Origin: Adiantum capillus-veneris
Taxonomy: Eukaryota; Streptophyta; Polypodiopsida; Polypodiales; Pteridaceae
Length of the DNA stretch: 64,000 nucleotides
Direction: 5' to 3'
Assembly (NCBI GenBank): GCA_014529385.2
Contig: CM043956.1
Coordinates: forward strand, 93,221,721 to 93,285,720
Made by a program: the position numbers and the translations under genes. The notes beneath the pieces were generated by a model. That model was not told the origin of the DNA. It did no database searches and worked only from the letters and a program-made list of their open reading frames with translations. This document shows positions 37,001 to 47,664 of this stretch, piece by piece (position 1 is the first letter of the stretch; each line of letters begins with the position of its first letter).

Positions 37001-39336
37001 TTCTCATGACCAGCTACCTCATTTAGTATCTCATCCTGGAATGGGAGGGGAAAGTGATCTCTCTTTGTTGCCTCATTGAGGGGACGGTAATCCACACACA
37101 CCCTCCACTTGTCGTTCTTCTTAGGAGTGACAACAACAGGAGAGACCCACTCCGAATTCTCCACTGGATAAATGAACCCTGCTGCTAGAAGCTTTCTTAC
37201 CTCCTTGAGTAAAGCCTGCTCCTTGATGACTCCTAGCCTTCGTAGCTTCTGAGCCTTAGGTGTGGCCTCTGGCTTCAACTCAATTTTGTGTTGAACAGCA
37301 TCTACTCCACGCACATCGGTGTAGTCTTTAGCAAAAAGCCTAGGAAACTTCCTTAGCACACATTTGAACTCCTCTCTTTCATCCTTTGTAAGTGTTGTTG
37401 ATAGCATACCTTCCAGCATCCCTTCATCTTGATCACCTTCGTTCTCTTGAGGACCTACCTCCTCCAAGCCTTGACAAGAGGTCTCTTGGTTGCTTGGCTT
37501 AAACCTTACCCCCATGACTTCGATGGAAGACTCCTCTTCAGTAATGCTGCCGCTACTTTCTTCTTCTGAAGTGCTATCGGTCCAACCTTCTTCCGTCTCA
37601 TTTTGAGATGATTCTTCATGGAGCTCCTCTTGGCGTTGCTCCTTCATGTCAAAGACAACCTTCTTGTGATTGTCATTCCTGCAAATTAGCTTTCCACTCT
37701 CCCAATCCTGCAAAGCTCGCATTTTCATTAGCCATGGTCTTCCTAGGATAAATGGGTAACCATTTCCCTTGGTAGACATGACATAGAAATCCACTGCCTT
37801 CTTAATGCCAAAGGCCTCCACAAAAACATTTTTACAAATGCCTACGCACCTAGCCTTGCTATTGTTTGCCATCTTGACCCTAATTTCAGGTGTCTCATGG
37901 ATGTGCATGCCTAGTTTTTGCATGAGTCCCTCTGTCATGATGCAAATTTGTGCACCCCCATCCACTAGACCTTTCCTAACCAATCTCCCTTTGATGTAAC
38001 AGTCTAGCACCGGTGTAATGTCCTTATTCATTTCAGCTTGTGCAATTTTTACAACAGGCACACTCTCTTTTACCTTTCTCCTAGTGCTAACTGCCCTTGT
38101 TAAATCCCTCCTAACTTGTGGACATAATGCAAGAAATTGAGGCCATGAAATATCAGGACCCTTACCTCTCATGTCTTCCAACAAGTTGTACGGAGCCATA
38201 CCATGTCCAAGAGGGAAGTCTTGGAGGTTGATACGACGTCGAGTCCTCTTGGTTTCCTTGGTTCCCTTTGCCTTCTTGCCTTGTCCATGGTCACTCTGTG
38301 ATGTGACTCCTTCTTTCTCTTTACCTTTTCCTCGGCCACGCTTAATTCCATTGGCTTCCATGTCAATCTCATTTGAATTTGTCACCTCTACCACATGCAC
38401 ATTTGGATATGGCAAAGGTGGAACTCCTTCTACCCCTTGTGGAGGTGGTCTTGGTCCATTTGGCCTTTGTAGAAGCCTTGGTTGTTGACCAGTTCCTTCA
38501 CCTGCATTCATCACTGGGTAATTCAAGTTAGGCCTCCCTGGCTCCCCACGGGGCCAAGGACAATTATACATCCCATGTCCAGACTCTCCGCAATTCCAAC
38601 ATTGCAAGACTCTCCTAGGTCGTGGATCTCGCTCTTCAGACTTCTTTGCTTGTCCCTTTGGACCTACAGCTTGTGCAAGGTGAATTGACAGGCTGCTTAA
38701 AGATTCGTTTAACTTCTCAATTACTTCCGCCGTTACCTCAGGAAGCTCCCTCGATGTTGATGCTTGTGACTTACCTTTGGGTCTAAGACCTTCTATTGGA
38801 ACCTCTCCCCTTAAGCACTTGAGTTTCCTATACTTCTCAGCAGCCCTAGTTTCAGCTGCATCAAAAGTAGCAGGTGCACCCGCCTCAACTTTTACCTTAA
38901 GGTCAGGAAAGAGTCCGGCTATGAACCTCTCCTTCTTTAAAAATTCTGCACCATCACTAGGGTTAGTAACATTTCGTATCCATAGAGCCCAAAGACGTAG
39001 AAACTCTTGCTTGTACAAGTAGTAGTCATCTAAGTCTTTTTGCTTATGAGAAACAATGTCTTGCCATAGTTTTTGAGTGTTTTGGGGATCAAAGAAGTAT
39101 CTCTTAAAACGATTCAAAACTTCTGTGTAATTCCCCTTAACTTCCTCAGGCAAAGAGTCAAACCAAGTACTAGCATCTTTCCTAAGGACCACCTCAAACA
39201 TTTCTACACGTTCTTGATCGGTTACTATCCTCTTGATACGGCAAGACATCTTGAAATTTGCTAAAAATAATTCTGCATCCTCTCCAGGCTCTCCAAAGAA
39301 AAGAGGATATCCAGACATTTGGCGTTGGCTCTCCAT
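34057..39336 (-). CDS. Tat-like Ty3/Gypsy gag-pol polyprotein, right copy, intact
   Basis: 1759 residues with the same domain order as the left copy. I see six residue differences: K72E, M98K, V324I, L394P, D571E and R1702H (left to right copy). None touches the knuckle, the protease DGG, RT FIDD, the second RNase H acidic residues or integrase D1422/D1482/E1518. It is driven, if expressed, from LTR C. The small number of differences with both frames open argues for recent duplication rather than two old insertions. Confidence 0.95.
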   Translation of the reverse strand: MESQRQMSGYPLFFGEPGEDAELFLANFKMSCRIKRIVTDQERVEMFEVVLRKDASTWFDSLPEEVKGNYTEVLNRFKRYFFDPQNTQKLWQDIVSHKQKDLDDYYLYKQEFLRLWALWIRNVTNPSDGAEFLKKERFIAGLFPDLKVKVEAGAPATFDAAETRAAEKYRKLKCLRGEVPIEGLRPKGKSQASTSRELPEVTAEVIEKLNESLSSLSIHLAQAVGPKGQAKKSEERDPRPRRVLQCWNCGESGHGMYNCPWPRGEPGRPNLNYPVMNAGEGTGQQPRLLQRPNGPRPPPQGVEGVPPLPYPNVHVVEVTNSNEIDMEANGIKRGRGKGKEKEGVTSQSDHGQGKKAKGTKETKRTRRRINLQDFPLGHGMAPYNLLEDMRGKGPDISWPQFLALCPQVRRDLTRAVSTRRKVKESVPVVKIAQAEMNKDITPVLDCYIKGRLVRKGLVDGGAQICIMTEGLMQKLGMHIHETPEIRVKMANNSKARCVGICKNVFVEAFGIKKAVDFYVMSTKGNGYPFILGRPWLMKMRALQDWESGKLICRNDNHKKVVFDMKEQRQEELHEESSQNETEEGWTDSTSEEESSGSITEEESSIEVMGVRFKPSNQETSCQGLEEVGPQENEGDQDEGMLEGMLSTTLTKDEREEFKCVLRKFPRLFAKDYTDVRGVDAVQHKIELKPEATPKAQKLRRLGVIKEQALLKEVRKLLAAGFIYPVENSEWVSPVVVTPKKNDKWRVCVDYRPLNEATKRDHFPLPFQDEILNEVAGHEKYTVCDGYSGYFQIGIALEDQLKTTFITPWGCYAFRVMPFGMTNAPATFQRFMNMVFQAFFGKSIRVFIDDFCIYSSKSLHLQRVEEGLKKLYDMGGQLNPDKCHIGEDEVILLGHKVSYKGIEVDPSKAKALIELPSPKSLKEVISFIQKVKYMSRFIHLASELLHPLQKLTQQVEFAWSDELEEYFCKIKVILSELPTLMPPCWEYTFFVSSNAGKETIGAVLLQQDPHSTRMRPIYFASRVMNALERDYTEAELMMLSLMFAVRKFRSYLLPKPFVILTAENLFPWVSSQMNLSTRISKWIMELQEFQYSFKVEDSVRAQLAGILTYRVHEKEIKVPEVKTLPLPPPKSIPNAFTLFFDGAFRRATGKEGGGLVLLNPSGEVVMKEKFNLPSSASNNEAEYDTLLHGLKMCIGQGIQRLMVKGDALLIVKHILGIWACKNESLRTKVHAIRRLFNQFEEVQLYHIPRKQNEDADLLAQQAVACVKKEVQVIMVAAAVKQPRYQGLESLAPIIGYILEGEFPPDFTKAQKRRLMKKASVYLFLEGSLYQRGKDQVCRRVPTIKEIPAILKGLHEEACGGHFAQELTVKKILFSGYVWPSLHVDVQHWCKSCHTCQINGNRRLVHGPRQIVLANGPFEKWGIDAMGPLPRTKNGKLYILVAVDYMTRWVEAQSVAKVNEKTVSKFVYTHICCRFGTPLEIVSDNGPGFRKGLLTEVCEELHILHRHSTPYYPQSNGLVEKANGVIAGIIRKMVQNKTKLWDDFLDGALWAYRTTYREATEFTPFHLVYGQEALQPIELNIPTMRLHGKGAQDDQEAWMDRLLTLVELEWKREAAYECYKRKATQAKETHDKKLKDKGIKEGELVLRYDNRLDNRFDAKFETRWQGPYIVKKAFNSSYYQLMDFNGKEHSRKVNGYRLKPYLSHLLPKDLPKICPKAAVLCKYCYMKHECNSSQNSEGPNNEDLVKDSKALSLEKMLYDGT

Positions 39337-39385
39337 TATTATGAAAGATTACAATACGAGTTACAATAAGGGATACAATAGAGAT

Positions 39386-39844
39386 CTAGAACCACTCGCC
39401 TGCAAATGAAGAAGTGAGAAAATACCACTCTAGGTTTTCTTCTTCAGCTATCCAAGCTTCAATAAGGTCTCGATTTGTTTGATCAAAACAAAAGGGTAGA
39501 CTATTGATGAGCTCTAAGAAGGGTTGAAATTCTTCAAAGCTAAGGCGATAAACAGAAATCTCTAGAACTTCATTTTCTGGATCCAAAAGAGCAACCACGT
39601 CCCAAGTGATAAATTGCACTTGCTCTACAATTCCCAATGCACAAGCGGTTTGTATAAAAACTAGATCTTCATGCTCGTCGAAGGCCGTGAGAAAGTAGCA
39701 ATTGACTAGGAGCTCCTTTCCTTCGAGTTCCACACAGTCGGAGTGAGGCAACCTTCTCACAATTTCATAAAGAACATCCTCATCAAGTCCAATCAAGTTT
39801 GCAAGATTTAAAGACTCCACTTGTGCTACAAAATTCCTGGACAA
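39386..39844 (-). CDS. Accessory ORF B2 of Tat-like element (152 aa), right copy
   Basis: Protein identical to the left copy at 29629-30087, with one silent base change seen. Function unknown; paralogue of B1. Confidence 0.6.
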   Translation of the reverse strand: MSRNFVAQVESLNLANLIGLDEDVLYEIVRRLPHSDCVELEGKELLVNCYFLTAFDEHEDLVFIQTACALGIVEQVQFITWDVVALLDPENEVLEISVYRLSFEEFQPFLELINSLPFCFDQTNRDLIEAWIAEEENLEWYFLTSSFAGEWF

Positions 39845-39890
39845 AAACTCCTTAGGATTATGGTTAAATCATTCAAAAGCATAAAGAGAT

Positions 39891-40445
39891 TTACAATGTC
39901 TCTATGAACAAAGTGTCATAGAAAGTAGAGAAGGATGAGAATTTATACAAATTTGCAATCTTCTCTATGCTCTCTTTATTAAGACAAGCTCTGAATAGCT
40001 CCCTATCTCCTTTGTTGAAAGCGAAAGGAAGACTATTAATAAGACGCAAATGAGGGAAAAATTCACCAAATGTGAGTCTATGAAGCATGAACTCTGGCCG
40101 CAAGTTTCCTGAAGAGTCTTCCTCAATGGTGAAATGCACTCGCCAAACGCCAAATTTCACTCTATTTACCAATCTTAGGGCACACACTAGTTGGATGAAT
40201 GCGCGGTCTTCCTTAGTGCCCAACAACAAGAGGAAAATGGAATCAACGCGTAGGACCTTCCGTCTTAACTTCACCACCCTCTTGTTATGAGGGAGACGCC
40301 TTACTACTTGCTCCTGCAACTCAATTGGTAATAGAGCTAGATCTCTAAGGATTGAACTTTCACTGCACACACATTCCCAGTTAGAACAAATGATCGTTTT
40401 TTTGTTTCTTGTAACAACTTGGACAAAGAAAAAACAAACATACAC
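39891..40445 (-). CDS. Accessory ORF B1 of Tat-like element (184 aa), right copy
   Basis: Matches the left copy except for RDLALL in place of RDPALL. It starts 26 nt after A2 ends and stops 46 nt before B2 begins, a compact same-strand arrangement. Function unknown. Confidence 0.6.
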   Translation of the reverse strand: MYVCFFFVQVVTRNKKTIICSNWECVCSESSILRDLALLPIELQEQVVRRLPHNKRVVKLRRKVLRVDSIFLLLLGTKEDRAFIQLVCALRLVNRVKFGVWRVHFTIEEDSSGNLRPEFMLHRLTFGEFFPHLRLINSLPFAFNKGDRELFRACLNKESIEKIANLYKFSSFSTFYDTLFIETL

Positions 40446-40471
40446 ACTACTTTGCCGGGCTGCACTTCATT

Positions 40472-40690
40472 TTAAAATAAAATGAACACATGTACATCAA
40501 AAGAAGTGTGGTAGTTGATGAGAGGTAGAATGACAGGGTTTGGTGATGCAAGAATTTCTCCTGCTCTTTGGGCACCAAACATGAACACCATTCGTTGTTG
40601 AAAATGGATCTTTCTACTAATTGCAACGTTTATTCTAATGTGTGGAGTAAAATGAAAGGGAAAAACCTCTATTCCTGGGACATTATCCAT
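40472..40690 (-). CDS. Accessory ORF A2 of Tat-like element (72 aa), right copy
   Basis: Identical to the left copy. It is a paralogue of A1, which ends 21 nt upstream. Confidence 0.5.
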   Translation of the reverse strand: MDNVPGIEVFPFHFTPHIRINVAISRKIHFQQRMVFMFGAQRAGEILASPNPVILPLINYHTSFDVHVFILF

Positions 40691-40711
40691 GGCCTATGCA
40701 TGTCCTAATGC

Positions 40712-40924
40712 TTAAAACAAAACAAAAATATAGACGTCCAAACTAAGGTCGTACCTAATGAGAGGCAAAATAAAAGGATTTACTGAAGCGTTTATCTCGG
40801 CCAACCTAAGAGGACCTAAAATTCTACGAATGACACGTTGAAATTGCAACTTAGTACTAACAATTATGTGTACCTTTTGCCTTGCAATGGGAATGAAGGG
40901 ATCATACAAATCTTCGTGATTCAT
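40712..40924 (-). CDS. Accessory ORF A1 of Tat-like element (70 aa), right copy
   Basis: Identical to the left copy. First ORF downstream of LTR C. Confidence 0.5.
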   Translation of the reverse strand: MNHEDLYDPFIPIARQKVHIIVSTKLQFQRVIRRILGPLRLAEINASVNPFILPLIRYDLSLDVYIFVLF

Positions 40925-40978
40925 GCAAACTACTTGACTATGCTAAAGGTTGATTCTACACAAAAATACACAAGCCGT

Positions 40979-40998
40979 CCTCAGTGGGGGCACCAATT
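40979..40998 (-). other. Candidate primer binding site, right Tat-like unit
   Basis: Same TTGGTGCCCCCACTGAGG sequence after the LTR C end as in the left unit; tRNA unidentified. Confidence 0.5.
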
Positions 40999-41257
40999 TG
41001 AGGCGGTCCGGGGCGGGCAACAAGAAGAGTGGCCTCTAGACACCCTTCAAGGCTCCCGTGCTGCTCAATGGGGCTGGGGCACAACACAACACAAACCAAA
41101 ACAACAAACCCACCGCCAAATCCCAACTACACAAGGGGCACCACCTAGTTTAAGAGCGAACTGGGACGCAAAAGAGGAGAATCGTTAGAGCAACCCACAA
41201 ACAAGCAAGGAATTTACACTAACCCTAACACCAATGGAATACTCTCACACACTAAAA

Positions 41258-41291
<34 letters not shown>

Positions 41292-41293
41292 TG

Positions 41294-41363
<70 letters not shown>

Positions 41364-43770
41364 TGCTCGGGCTGCTTTGAAACGTATCGGCGATGATCAA
41401 GCAAACACAACTATATATGTAAGAAAGAGAGAGAAAGGGGAAGGGGGTGCTTGTTGCATTAATACCTTCTTACAAATCTGTCATGACAAATCAAAGTGAG
41501 ATTAGTACTTGTTCAACATAGCTTGCGTAAATTTCACCACAACACATCACAAGAAAAGCCACCCCAATCACTGGCTTAAGGCCAGAGGAGTCCTCTCCAC
41601 CCTGTCGCCCTCTTACAGTATGTGGGATTTATGGCTAGATTGATGACAACACCAGAGACAAGCTATCAAGAACTTAACAAAAAAAAAAAAACACCAAGAC
41701 ACTTACGCATCATTGTTGTCCATTACTTCACGTTGGAAGGGAGACAAAGTATCCAAGCTTAGTCCAAATCCACCCTCCTTGATTCAGCGAATGTTGGGCT
41801 TACACTAGTAGGAGAAATGATAGATTTCCTACTCTCAATTGAATGATCACTCTCTCTCTTACAATGGCATAGATTTCCCTTGCTAATCCCCTATTACAAC
41901 ACATGCACATGCATAAGACAATGAGCTTCCACTCAAGAGCTCCTTCTAGAGAGGTTGAGCTTGGCTTCTCAAGCTATAGCATAGTGCTCTTGCTTATGGC
42001 TCCCCCCTTTTATGCTAGCTACACCCTCCTTTTATAGCAATTTTGAAGGCTAGGGTTACTCCTCTAACCATGGTTGGGTTAGATTTTCAGCAATTTATCT
42101 AATTTCTTTTGCTTGGAATTATCAAGAAGTTGGTGGGGAAAGAGAGAGGAGAGAAATGGAGGTGATAGGACTTTTCATAGTGGGTTAGTGTTAGTAGAGT
42201 TAGTATTAATTTACAAATGGAATTGGATATTTACAATGGGAGTATCCATGTAGGATACAAATAAGGAAGAAAAACTCTTAAGAGGTAAGAAAAGGTGGAT
42301 TTCTTACAAGGTTGATGCTCCAAGTGTCTTGAGTAGGGCCAATTTTGACGCTTGTTGTCGATCCACTAGCTTTGACGGTACATTTTTTCTCCACTCTTGA
42401 CCTTCCTTGAGAGACAAGGTAATTGAAGCTGAGTAATCAACCACCATGATGCTGTCTTTTAAGAGAAGGGCTGAATTTTGTGGTTTTTTGATAGATATGG
42501 GTAATTTGGAGGAGGAAAAATGAGACTAGGTGGTCAATTTTGGAATGGAATTGTGTGTGGGAGGTATGAGTTCACCATGGTTTCTCTTATTCTTCAAGGT
42601 TGAGGAGAAGGTGAGTAGTGTGCAGAGAGGAGTGGTGAGAGAGATGGGGATGATGAGTGGAGAAGTGTGTGTGAAAGAGGAAAATGATAAAGTGGAAGAG
42701 AGAGTGTGGCTGCATAGCATGGGAAAACTGGGGTCCACTAAAAAAATTATAGCTCACAGCTGGTAGCTCCAAAAATCATGAAAAAATTTGGGATGATTAT
42801 TCAGAGCGTGGGATACATTTTCTCTTTTGACCACCGCTCCAAATTTGGAGTGGAGATAGGTGCCAAAATTCTCACCAAAAAGCCTGTTTTTTATGCCTGC
42901 AAAAGTCTTTTAGTGGCCCCCTCCTTTGTTGAATTTGTACAATGCATCCAAGAGTGAGCCCCTCCTTTGTCATATTATAATACAAAGCATTCAAGTTGCC
43001 CTTGACCCATGCATGGAGGAGGATTATTGGTGAAATAAGAAATATATACATGGTGGGACTAGTGTATGGACTATTCATGGACTTTAGCTCAATGAGCACA
43101 TGGTGTTAGAATAATGAGTAAAAATAATAATAAAAATATGGAGGAGTTATGGATATGGGAAGATATTGGAATCATATGATATGGTCCCTCCTTGAATTAT
43201 TTTGGGTGAAAGAGGAAAAGGTATGCAAGTAAATAATATAATAAAAGTAACCAATGAGTAGAAATCAATTTTTTGTTTTCACGAGGGTGAGGGTGAAAAT
43301 GTGGGAGTGATTTGTGTAAAGGAAAAGTATGAGGTTAGAGTATGTACATATTGGCAAAAATAATAATAATAATAATAATAAATATATATATATATAATTA
43401 TGGTGTAAGAGGATGAAAGAAGGTGTACATAGGTTTAATAAAACACACACCTAAGTAGAAATATTTAAATAAAATACCAAAATAATTATAAAAAATCCCT
43501 ATATTTAGGCCATATATACAATGAAATATTTACACACAAAGAGGCCATAATATACTTTTTTTTTAAATTTATTTTTATTTTTTTATTTTTGGCTCACCTA
43601 GCCCAGTGACTAGCTAGCTGAGGGTTTTTAAGAAGATATGGGAAAAGTCCCGTGACTCACGCACGCCTATGTACAGTGAAATGGTAGGGATAGCCACAGT
43701 GTTTGGGTGATTTTGGTAGGGTGAGGTAACTCACTGTGGCAATTACAAAGAGCCGAAAAAGCGACTATCA
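40999..43770 (-). repeat. Tat-like LTR C (outer 5' LTR)
   Basis: 2772 bp. It starts TGATAGTCGC on the minus strand. The GA/GATA microsatellite is at about 41262-41361. A TAATAA run (about 43359-43381) replaces the A-rich tract of LTR A and B. Confidence 0.93.
42028..42038 (-). promoter_or_regulatory. TATA box in Tat-like LTR C
   Basis: GCTATAAAAGG on the minus strand, the likely core promoter for the right unit. Confidence 0.6.
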
Positions 43771-46700
43771 CTGGTATCAAGGATATCAATGAGCAACTTA
43801 TTTCTGTAGGTGAAGTCATTTCAGACAGTTCCCTTGTGCAGACTGTTCTTGATGTCTTACTAGATTCATACCAAACTTTTGCTTGTACTTGGAGACTAAT
43901 GACCCAAGGAAATCCTGAAGTTGTCAAGTTTGATGCATTATGCACATTGTTGTTGCAAGAGTCACTTTCCTAAAGAAATAGGACTAGGCAATGTACATTT
44001 GAATAGGCTTTTATTGCTTCTCAAAGAAAGAGTGGTAACAACAATGCAGCCACTTCTTATGGTTCTGCTCTGAGTGGAAAAACTTTTGTTCCTAATGCTT
44101 CTGCTGGTAGCAATTCGTCTGGAAAGTCTGGTGATAAGGGCAAAAAGAAGATGTGTTTCCATTATTGTAAAGCTAATGATCATTTGATCAAGCAGTGTCC
44201 TAAGTTGAAGGCCAAAGAGGCTAAGAAGAAAGAGGGTGGTTCCACTGCAAATGCTGGTTCCACTACAAATGCAGCCATTGTTGAGTCTTCTGTAAAAGGA
44301 GACTGTAATGCTAATGTTGATGCAGAATGGACTTTTAGTGCAGAGTGCACTTACAATCCCGCTGTCCATGATGCATGCATGTCAGTTGCTGTAGATTCAC
44401 ATGTGTGGTATTTTGAGAGTGGTGCTACAAAGCACATTACCTTACATCGTGAATTGTTCACCTCTCTGGAGTCTGTCCCTCATGGGAATTCAGTCACTTG
44501 TGCCAACAATGCCTCTTATCTGGTTCAGGGGGTTGGAAAGGTTGTGCTTACTGCTACAAATGGTAGTTCTTTCACACTTGTCGATGCACTTTATGTACCT
44601 AGGATCAAGAAGAATATTTTGTCTGTATCTACACTTACTAGACTTGGACTTGTAGTCAAATTTGTGGATGACAGATGTACAGTTCATGATCTCAGTTTTG
44701 GTGATGAAAGTGTTGCATCTGGGCTTTTGTGTCGTGGGCTGTATAAGCTCACTTTGTATGACAAGTGTGATTTTTTTTGCAGTTGCAGATTCAAGGGCTA
44801 TTTCAGATGCAAAACTTTGGCATGCACCTTTTGGTCATCTGAATTTTGCAAGTTTGCTACGTTTGCAGAAATCTGATATGGTTTCTTCTTTGCCGCCTCT
44901 TGAAGCACCTATCAAACATGTTTGTGAAGGCTGTATTTTGGGTAAAATGCAACGTTCTAAGTTTCCATAGGATGGTTTAGTTAGGGCCACATGTAGGTTG
45001 CAGCTTGTGCATAGTGATGTTTGTGGGCCCATGCAAAATAAGTTCTTGGGAAATTACCTGTACTTCGTGACTTTCATTGATGATTACTCCAGGCATGCAT
45101 GGGTATTTTCGCTTAAAGCAAAGTCCGAAGTTTTTATGTGCTTCAAACAATTTCTGACTATGGATGAAAATGTATCGAAGTGTACTATGGACACCCTCCG
45201 TTCGGATCGAGGGGGGGAGTATATGTCTCATGAATTTAATGCATTTTTGGATAGTCGTGGGATAAAACACCAATATACAATGCCGTATACGCCTCAACAA
45301 AATGGTGTTGCTGAGAGGAAAAACAGGTCTCTTATGAAAATGGTAAGATGTATGGTCAAGAGTCAAGCTTTACCACATTCGTTTTGGCTCGAGGCTGTCA
45401 TGTGTTCCACTTATGTACTCAACAAGTGTCCTAGGAAAGCATTGCAGTCTATGACTCCATATGAAGCATGGCATGATAAAAAGCCATCTATTGAGCACAT
45501 GTGTGTTTTTGGCTCTTTGGCTTATTCTTTAGTGCCACAAGTGCAGGGTAGATAATTAGATGATAAGGCTGTCTAATGTATTTTTGTTGGTTATAGTGCT
45601 GAAAGAAAAGGTTACAGGTTGTATTATCCGCAAACAAAGTGTATTTTGGTTTCACGAGATGTAGTGTTTGTGGAAGATTTTGTTCAGCTCTTGCTGTCAT
45701 GTACTAGAGACAGTAATGTAAGCTCACATGACAGTTATGACACTTTGTTACCTCTTTTCAGTGGTGGAAGTTCGAATGTAAATTCCAATGAGGCAAATGT
45801 ACTGCCTATGGGGGTTTCCGAAAATGTTACAAATCAGTCTATTACTTATGCAAATGTACATGATGTAGTTGATGAGGAAAGGGCTGAAAATGAGCAGGCT
45901 AGAGGTATGCCAAAATGGCTGGTGCATACATTGCGTGACAATAAATTGGATGAACCTTTGTCTAGTTGTACTCGTTCAGGCTCTCGCCATGCATCTTATG
46001 CATCAGATCGTTATGCTTCGGATGTGTCTAGCTTACATGATGTTGAGGAACCTCTGTCTTTTGATGAAGCACAGAATTCAGAAATTGGATGACTACCATG
46101 CAATCAGAATATGATGCACTTATAGAAAATGACACATGGACTTTATGTGTTTTGCCCCTTGGCAAAAAGGCCATTGCTACGAAGTGGGTTTGCATGTTGA
46201 AATGCAAACCGTATGGTGAGATTGATTTCCATAAGGCTCGACTTGTTGGAAAGGGTTATGCACAACAAAAAGGCATATATTATGAAGAGTTTTTTGCTTC
46301 CACTTTTTGTATGACTACTGTCCGTTTTCTATGTGCATTGGCAACTCATTTTGGTTGGGATATACATCAATCAGACATTGCTACTGCTTTCTTGAATGGT
46401 GATATATTTGAGGAAGTTTATGTAACGCAGTCTCGCGGTTTTGTCAAGAAAGGACAAGAGGACAAAGTGTGCAAATGTAACAAGGCTTTGTATGGGTTTA
46501 AGCAATCTCCTCGTGCTTGGTATGAGAAAGCTGACAGTCATTTGGTCAAACAAGGTTTTCGTAATAGTCCAAGAGAAAGCACATTGTATGTAAAGCGTGA
46601 GGGTGTTGTACTTCTCAATGTGGTTCTTTATGTAGATCATGATTTGCTGATCACTGGACCAATCATTGATGATTGCTGAATTTATGCTGATTTGAATGCT

Positions 46701-47591
46701 ACTTTCAAGATGAAAGATTTGGGGCTGTTGCATCATTACTTGGGTATACAGTTTAAGCAGTGTGATGGTGGTATTGCCTTGTGTCAAAAAAGTTACATAG
46801 AGACATTGCTATGTAAGTTTGGACTTGAGGATTGCAAACCTATTGCCATTCCCATGGAAACAGGTTTGAAATTGAGTCTACATGATGTTGGTGATCCTGC
46901 ATATGTCACGTTTTACCAAATTGCTATTAGATGCCTCATTTATGTATGCAACACGAGGCCAGATATTCAGTTTGTAGTCTCACAGGTCAACAGATTTATG
47001 CATAGCCCAGGGTCTAAGCATTGGGAGGCTATCAAGAGGATTTTTTTCTACCTTAGTGGCACTTTACATCTTGGATTGTTTTATCCCAAGCGGGGGTCAT
47101 TGCCGCCATACTTACATGCTTTTTCAGACTCAGATTGGGCTGGTTGTTTTGACACACAAGTGTCCACAAGTGGTTTTTATTTCATGCTTGGCAGTTCATG
47201 TATATCATGGTTGAGCAAGAAGCAACCTACTGTGGCCACTTCAAGTTGTGAGGCCGAGTTCAAGGCAGCAGTCTTCACAGCTACAATTGAGTGTGTATGG
47301 CTAAGACGCCTTATGGCTGATTTGGGTGTTGGACAGGACACTGCCAACACTATCTACACTGACAGTCAGAGCGCATTGGCAGTTGTTGCAAGGAACCCAA
47401 TTTTTCATGCTCGCACAAAGCACATTGTGGTGAATTACCACTTTGTCAGGGAGAGGCTCTCAGGAGGAGAGATCAGCTTCGCTTATGTGCCAACACAGGA
47501 CAACCTTGCAGATATTTTCACAAAGGCATTGTCTCGTGAGAAGCTTGAATCTTTCCGCAAAGCTTTGGGTTTACTCCCGTTTGTGGATTGA
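43771..47591 (+). pseudogene. Copia-2 gag-pol, main part, disrupted
   Basis: Continues the gag from 21494. Knuckle CFHYCKANDHLIKQC is near 44150-44195. The protease motif reads ESG instead of DSG near 44414 (WYFESGATKHIT). Integrase, RT and RNase H follow to TGA 47589-47591 (LLPFVD). Stops are at 43971, 44004, 44968, 45553 and 45574. Frameshifts occur at the T run near 44775, near 46082 and near 46665. An extra CAT at 46638-46640 turns the RT active site YVDD into YVDHD. This is the most damaged of the three family copies. Confidence 0.92.
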
Positions 47592-47654
47592 TCACGTCCT
47601 CAGGGCATGGCACATCCCTTTACTCATGTGCCAGCTCTCGTTCACCGCATCACT

Positions 47655-47664
47655 CCAGGGAGAT
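47655..47664 (+). other. Copia-2 polypurine tract
   Basis: CCAGGGAGAT precedes TGTTACC. It is shorter than the G6 tract of Copia-1 and Copia-3. Confidence 0.7.

Larger units (their letters stand above)
21495..43770 (-). mobile_element. Tat-like Ty3/Gypsy tandem array (LTR-int-LTR-int-LTR)
   Basis: Three near-identical LTRs of about 2.77-2.79 kb (21495-24271, 31242-34029, 40999-43770) alternate with two near-identical 6.97 kb internal regions. The only flanking short direct repeat is CTGG at 21491-21494 and 43771-43774 (five bases, CTGGT, if the terminal T is shared). Read on the minus strand, each internal region runs leader, four small ORFs, gag-pol, purine tract. The layout fits one insertion into Copia-2 followed by unequal LTR-LTR recombination. 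The units differ at scattered bases, so they are not exact copies. Confidence 0.93.
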
